Source: Roseimaritima ulvae
GTDB taxonomy: Bacteria; Planctomycetota; Planctomycetia; Pirellulales; Pirellulaceae
DNA: 64,000 nucleotides
Assembly (NCBI RefSeq): GCF_008065135.1
Contig: NZ_CP042914.1
Coordinates: 1,488,001 to 1,552,000 of the forward strand
Reading direction: 5' to 3'
The notes beneath the pieces were generated by a model. It made no database searches, was not told the origin of the DNA, and worked only from the letters and a program-made list of their open reading frames with translations. Position numbers and translations under genes: made by a program. Below, in pieces: positions 60,323 to 64,000 of this stretch. Within the stretch, counting starts at the first letter, position 1. Every line of letters begins with the position of its first letter.

Positions 60323-61892
60323 CCGTTCCCTCCCCAAGACCATTTTCTCCGATGCAAATAATCTCTTTGCTGGTGCGTTGGTACAGGCACCCGTTGGCGG
60401 CCGTGATCGGGCTCAGGGTCCAGGTCTCCCCCGGCAGCCCCAGGTCGTTGACCGCCACCAAGGCATGCTCGTCAAAACGTTCCGCCGTGGCGTCGATGAC
60501 GTAAACCGTGCCGAGCATCGTGGAAAAGTAGATGTGCCCGTTGACCACAATCGGCGTGGCGGCGGAAACATGCCCGAAGCCGTGACTAAGCCGACGCTTA
60601 TCGCCCTCGACCACAAATCCCGATCCCGTGTCATCGCCGGACTCGAAGCGACTCCAGGAGAATGCTTTCTTGCCGTTGTCGATACCAACCTGAACCGGGA
60701 CCTGCAGATAACTGATGTCAGCGGTCTCGATATCGATTCGGCCGAGGATTCCCGGCAAGCCGCCCATGAAGAAGTGATATCGGCCGACCCCGATATTCGT
60801 GCGGTGTGTTAAGAGATGCCGCGAAGACAACGAGCCCGCATCGGCAGGCGTTTTGTAACGCCCGTTCGCTTCGTCAAACGCGATCAGGCTGCCCGCATCT
60901 CGGACGCGAATCTGCTTGACCGTTTCGCCGCTTGCCAGATCGAGCACGAAGAAGTCTTTTCGATCGAAACAATAGGCATGGTTATCGTCCACAAAATGAG
61001 TGCCTTCAAAGGGCAGTCCTGGCTGCTCCCAGATCAACGGATGCTCGGTGTCGAGCCGTGAAAGTCCAAGCCCGTATGGTTTTTCCGGAGGACTATGGCT
61101 GCCGCCCTTGGCGTGCAGCAGCACGGTCTTGCCATGCAGCGTTCCCAGCGCCCCTTTGCTGTGGACGCTGATCCCATCCGGCAACAGAACGGTCGGTTCC
61201 CCAGACATGGCATCGAATCCGCGTACGAACATCCACGGCCAACCGCTCTTGCTGTTCTTGTCGTAATCGGTGGCCGTTTGCGGACGACGTAGCGGATCAC
61301 TCTCGTCGCGCATCATGACGTAGTACAAATTGCCGCCGTGCAGAAACGGCTGGAACTGTTTCGCCGAATGCTTGGTGCGAACCTCAAAGGCTTTGCCCCA
61401 CACACGCCGACCGTCCATCGTATGGCAAGCCATAAAACCGCCCGCGTTGACGAACCAGACATGCTTTCCATCGGTCACCGGCGTGGGCGTCGTGGAATCG
61501 GTAAACGTCCCATTGACCTGATTCGGTCGCCGCCCCGGCAACTCACAACTCCAGAGAATGTTGCCGGTTTTGGCATCCAAGCAATAGCCGCGAGTCTGGG
61601 AAACCCAGGTGCCTTTGGGACCAATGTCTTCCGCGGTGAGCTGGCGGAAGCAGGTCAGAAACAGGCGGTCCCCCCAGACGGCGATTCCGCTGTGCCCGGT
61701 TTCCGGCAGCGGCCTTCTCCAGCGGATGTTTTCGCCATTGATCACGCTCCACTTTGTTGGATAGACCGTGTCGCTGGTCAAGTGATAATTGTGCTCCGGC
61801 CCCCGATGCTCTGGCCAGCGATCGTGGGCGGCCGCCACGGATGCCAGGGCAGCGAGCACGCAGAAAAAGCCTACGGTTGTCCGAGATTTCAC
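60288..61892 (-). CDS. Secreted PQQ-like beta-propeller protein
   Basis: A 534-aa exported protein. The signal peptide (TTVGFFCVLAALASVAAA) is followed by PQQ-type blades: WPEHRGPEHNYHLTSDTVYP, NIRWRRPLPETGHSGIAVWG, GNILWSCELPG, GRRVWGKAF and near the end the short helix-poor blade PITAANGCLYQRTSKEIICI. No haem motif or catalytic metal site is evident. The C-terminal residues HSPSGRGEP are encoded by intergenic repeat A, so the native end was probably at about residue 525. It stands alone, upstream of the DUF1592/DUF1552 operon on the same strand. Confidence 0.85.
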   Translation of the reverse strand: MKSRTTVGFFCVLAALASVAAAHDRWPEHRGPEHNYHLTSDTVYPTKWSVINGENIRWRRPLPETGHSGIAVWGDRLFLTCFRQLTAEDIGPKGTWVSQTRGYCLDAKTGNILWSCELPGRRPNQVNGTFTDSTTPTPVTDGKHVWFVNAGGFMACHTMDGRRVWGKAFEVRTKHSAKQFQPFLHGGNLYYVMMRDESDPLRRPQTATDYDKNSKSGWPWMFVRGFDAMSGEPTVLLPDGISVHSKGALGTLHGKTVLLHAKGGSHSPPEKPYGLGLSRLDTEHPLIWEQPGLPFEGTHFVDDNHAYCFDRKDFFVLDLASGETVKQIRVRDAGSLIAFDEANGRYKTPADAGSLSSRHLLTHRTNIGVGRYHFFMGGLPGILGRIDIETADISYLQVPVQVGIDNGKKAFSWSRFESGDDTGSGFVVEGDKRRLSHGFGHVSAATPIVVNGHIYFSTMLGTVYVIDATAERFDEHALVAVNDLGLPGETWTLSPITAANGCLYQRTSKEIICIGENGLGEGTEYHSPSGRGEP

Positions 61893-62064
61893 GATCGCAC
61901 CCGCCTGATTGAATGGTTTTTATATGAGGAAGCTTCTCTATTATGCTCCAAGTTCGGGTGGCTAGTGGGAGGCGGCCGAGCCGGGGCCGTGTCAATCCCT
62001 GCTGACAAGAAGCGGCGAGTGAATTCCAATGTGGACTTCGCCCTCTACTAAATTGGCATCAGGT

Positions 62065-63408
62065 ATGACAACGGATAGCGAGACCTCGCCGCTGGGACGC
62101 CCCCCGCGACTCGCCAACGTGCCCTTCAACCCCAGCCGACTCCCGTTTTTTTATGGCACGGTGGTGTTGGTCTGCGGCACGTTGGGGGTGTTAACCAGCG
62201 CGCCGGGACAAACCGTTGGCGTGTCGGTGTTTACGGATTTTCTGATCGAAGCTCATCAATTGTCGCGGAGCTGGATCAGTTTTGCCTACATGGCGGGAAC
62301 CATTTGCAGCGCCCTGTTGATCACTCGAGCCGGTCATTGGTACGACCGCGTGGGGGGCCGTTGGGTGTCGGCGTTTTCTGCTGCGATGCTGGCATTGGTT
62401 TTATTGGGGATGAGTTTTTCCGTCACGCTTGCCGACTCGGTGGCAACAGTCCTCCCCGGCAGCTACCGCCACCACGTGTCGTTTGGCGTGTTGACGGTGG
62501 GATTCTTCGCCATGCGTTTCTTTGGCCAAGGCATGCTGACTTTGTCGTCCCGCAACATGGTGCTGGAGTGGTTTGAGGCCAGGCGTGGGATGGCGATGGC
62601 CGTGATCGGAATCTCGGTCGCTTTTGGTTTTTCGATAACGCCGCCACTGTTCGAATGGTTGATCCAGCGGGGCGGATGGTCGTGGGCCTGGCAAGTGATC
62701 GCCGCGATGGTGGCGGGCTTTTCGCTGTTGGCATTTGCCTTCGGTCGCTCGCGACCGGAAGACCACGGCTTGCTGCCGGACGGTCCGTTTGCCAAGAAAG
62801 ATCGCAAAACGCACGCGGAAACGCTGAGCGGCCGTTCATTTACGCTCGCCGAAGCAAGGCGTACTTATAGCTTCTGGGTGTTCACGCTCAGCGTCGTGTT
62901 GTCCGGGCTGCTGCTGACCGCATTTTCCTTTCACGTCGTGTCGATCTTTTCCGATGCCGGCATGTCACGCTCGCAGGCGGTGGCTATTTTTGTCCCGGCT
63001 GCCTGCGTCAGTGTGGTGGTGGAATTTGTCGGCAGTTGGCTCAGCGACTTTGTCCGATTGAAATATTTGGCGATGGTTCAATTGGTGGGAATCTTGGTGT
63101 TGTCGCTAAGTCTATCGTTTCTAAATCCGGGGACTGCGGTAGTGTTTGTGGTGCTGGGAATGGGTTTGATGCAGGGCCTGTTCGGGATCATTTCCGGAGT
63201 GACGTGGCCGCGGTTTTATGGTCGCCAACATCTAGGCGCAATCTCGGGGTTCTCGACATCGATCGTAGTGGCCGGCACCGCGGTCGGCCCCTACCTGTTC
63301 AGTGTCGCCCACGATCGGTTCGGAAGTTACCGCGCGGCAACCGTGTTATGCGGAGTGGCGGCCCTAGCCCTATTAGCCGCCTCGCCGCGAGCCAACCGCC
63401 CGGAATAA
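62065..63408 (+). CDS. Major facilitator superfamily (MFS) transporter
   Basis: About 447 aa from ATG 62065 with 12 hydrophobic segments predicted by eye. The conserved loop 2-3 motif region is ITRAGHWYDRVGGRW; FGQGMLTLSSRNMVLEWFEA and RRGMAMAVIGISVAFGFSIT belong to the OFA/monocarboxylate-like group. A cytoplasmic hinge holds GRSRPEDHGLLPDGP and a run of charged residues. Substrate not determinable; organic acids would fit the family. It lies apart from other genes, upstream of the REP-like hairpin region. Confidence 0.85.
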   Translation: MTTDSETSPLGRPPRLANVPFNPSRLPFFYGTVVLVCGTLGVLTSAPGQTVGVSVFTDFLIEAHQLSRSWISFAYMAGTICSALLITRAGHWYDRVGGRWVSAFSAAMLALVLLGMSFSVTLADSVATVLPGSYRHHVSFGVLTVGFFAMRFFGQGMLTLSSRNMVLEWFEARRGMAMAVIGISVAFGFSITPPLFEWLIQRGGWSWAWQVIAAMVAGFSLLAFAFGRSRPEDHGLLPDGPFAKKDRKTHAETLSGRSFTLAEARRTYSFWVFTLSVVLSGLLLTAFSFHVVSIFSDAGMSRSQAVAIFVPAACVSVVVEFVGSWLSDFVRLKYLAMVQLVGILVLSLSLSFLNPGTAVVFVVLGMGLMQGLFGIISGVTWPRFYGRQHLGAISGFSTSIVVAGTAVGPYLFSVAHDRFGSYRAATVLCGVAALALLAASPRANRPE

Positions 63409-63454
63409 AACGTCGACGGCATTGGGCCCCGGCGGTTGGTGTTATCGTTCGTTA

Positions 63455-63640
63455 CCCAGGGTTGCACCCTGGGCTAGTATAGAGCTGTCCCTTCGGGACG
63501 GCCGCAATCCCCAACCGGCCGCAGCCGCACCAGCCGGCCGCACCCGCCGCCCGAGCCCCAACGGGGCGGACCTATACCAGCCCAGGGTGAAACCCTGGGG
63601 AAACGGGGCACCACCAACGCCCGAGCCCCGAAGGGGCGGT
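63455..63640. repeat. REP-like hairpins beside the transposase
   Basis: Short hairpins come in two orientations: CCAGGGTTGCACCCTGG (63456-63472), GTCCCTTCGGGAC (63486-63498), GCCCCAACGGGGC (63555-63567), CCCAGGGTGAAACCCTGGG (63581-63599) and GCCCCGAAGGGGC (63625-63637). This grouped inverted arrangement is that of REP elements moved by RAYT transposases. Confidence 0.85.
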
Positions 63641-63645
63641 CCTAT

Positions 63646-64000
63646 TCAATCCCACGCATATCGTTCGTCGAGCTCGATTCCGTGGCGTCTGCACAGCTTT
63701 CGAAACTCGTCTTTGAACGATTCTTTTAGGTGATGCTTTTCTTGGTGGTCGATGTAGTGGCTGACCGCTTCGACGTTCGATTGGCTAACCGAAAACGCCC
63801 CGTAGCCGCCCTGCCATGAGAACGTCGACACGCCCTTCGCATGCTGCTTGACCCATTTACTCGTTTCCGTCTTCGCAACTTTTATTAGCTCCGCGATGGT
63901 AACCACCCGCGGCAACGTAACGAGCGCGTGTATATGATCTTCAACTCCGCCAATTCGTAGAGCGTGCGAATTGAATTCGTTCTTGAACACCGTCGCCATG
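63646..64000 (-). mobile_element. IS200-like / REP-associated tyrosine transposase (RAYT), 5' end beyond window
   Basis: The readable part (118 codons) lacks the N-terminus, which lies past base 64000. It has the metal-binding HxH motif in GGVEDHIHALVTLPR and, in the C-terminal part, GYGAFSVSQSNVEAVSHYID followed by HHLKESFKDEF. The catalytic Tyr is expected in the latter region (HYI). The family makes single-strand cuts next to REP hairpins. Its stop lies against a group of such hairpins, so it is probably the source of them. Confidence 0.9.

Noticed and set aside
1-64000. tRNA, rRNA and riboswitch genes
   Set aside because: I looked in the spacers for the usual tRNA arms, rRNA cores and riboswitch landmarks and saw none; a covariance-model search would settle it.

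Overview
The window looks like chromosome of a Planctomycetota bacterium, probably a Pirellulales/Rhodopirellula-type marine member. The evidence is the gene content. There are cytochrome-c-fused DUF1549/DUF1553 and DUF1592-type proteins paired with Tat-signal DUF1501 or DUF1552 partners, large PVC-type propeller/HEAT/cytochrome-c 'membrane-bound dehydrogenases', type I sulfatases, DUF1559 proteins with the C-terminal H-X9-DG motif, an ECF sigma factor, and GC-rich hairpin repeats in nearly every spacer. No rRNA, tRNA, CRISPR array or prophage was recognised. Layout: (1) 1-5.3 kb: a left-truncated K+ channel with two RCK domains, an HtrA-like protease fused to a ConA-like and a SirB1/transglutaminase-like domain, and a serine beta-lactamase-family hydrolase. 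(2) 5.3-14.8 kb: a cytochrome-c/DUF1549/DUF1553 + DUF1501 pair, a sulfatase, an amidohydrolase and a PQQ-type propeller protein, separated by spacers full of inverted repeats. (3) 14.8-17.5 kb: a membrane protein, a truncated DUF502 gene, a sialidase-like protein and a sialidase-like gene stump. (4) 17.7-24.3 kb: a same-strand cluster of nucleoside hydrolase, rbsK, rbsB, rbsA, rbsC and a second nucleoside hydrolase; the last five are joined by overlapping start/stop codons. Both hydrolases have signal peptides, which suggests that nucleosides are split outside the cytoplasm and the ribose is imported and phosphorylated. (5) 24.4-30.9 kb: sulfatase, SGNH-type acetylesterase and a giant cytochrome-c dehydrogenase, a polysaccharide/sulfated-glycan theme. 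(6) 31-36.5 kb: an ECF sigma factor / single-TM protein / DUF1559 operon and a second, very similar DUF1559 gene, with a toxin-antitoxin remnant between them. (7) 36.6-45.4 kb: a GH36-like glycosidase, another dehydrogenase/HEAT/cytochrome c, and a dTDP-sugar cluster (rmlD-like, rfbB, rmlA). A heptanucleotide tandem repeat abuts the rfbB start codon. (8) 45.8-49.9 kb: LamG/cytochrome c/DUF1592 + DUF1552 pair. (9) 50-52 kb: an ArsR regulator, a stand-alone PstS-like lipoprotein and an oxidoreductase remnant. (10) 52.1-55.9 kb: an unusual membrane protein joining an Mpo1-like domain, an HxD...H cupin/dioxygenase-like segment and a phospholipid N-methyltransferase-like domain, then an SDR and a secreted peroxiredoxin-like protein. 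(11) 56-64 kb: a second DUF1592 + DUF1552 pair on the minus strand, a PQQ-like protein, an MFS transporter, and a REP-associated IS200-type transposase cut by the window edge with REP-like hairpins beside it. The most unusual items are the lipid-enzyme fusion (52.1-53.9 kb), the extracytoplasmic nucleoside-to-ribose operon (17.7-24.3 kb), the heptamer repeat at rfbB and several families of mosaic intergenic inverted repeats. All functional calls come from reading motifs; no database search was run.
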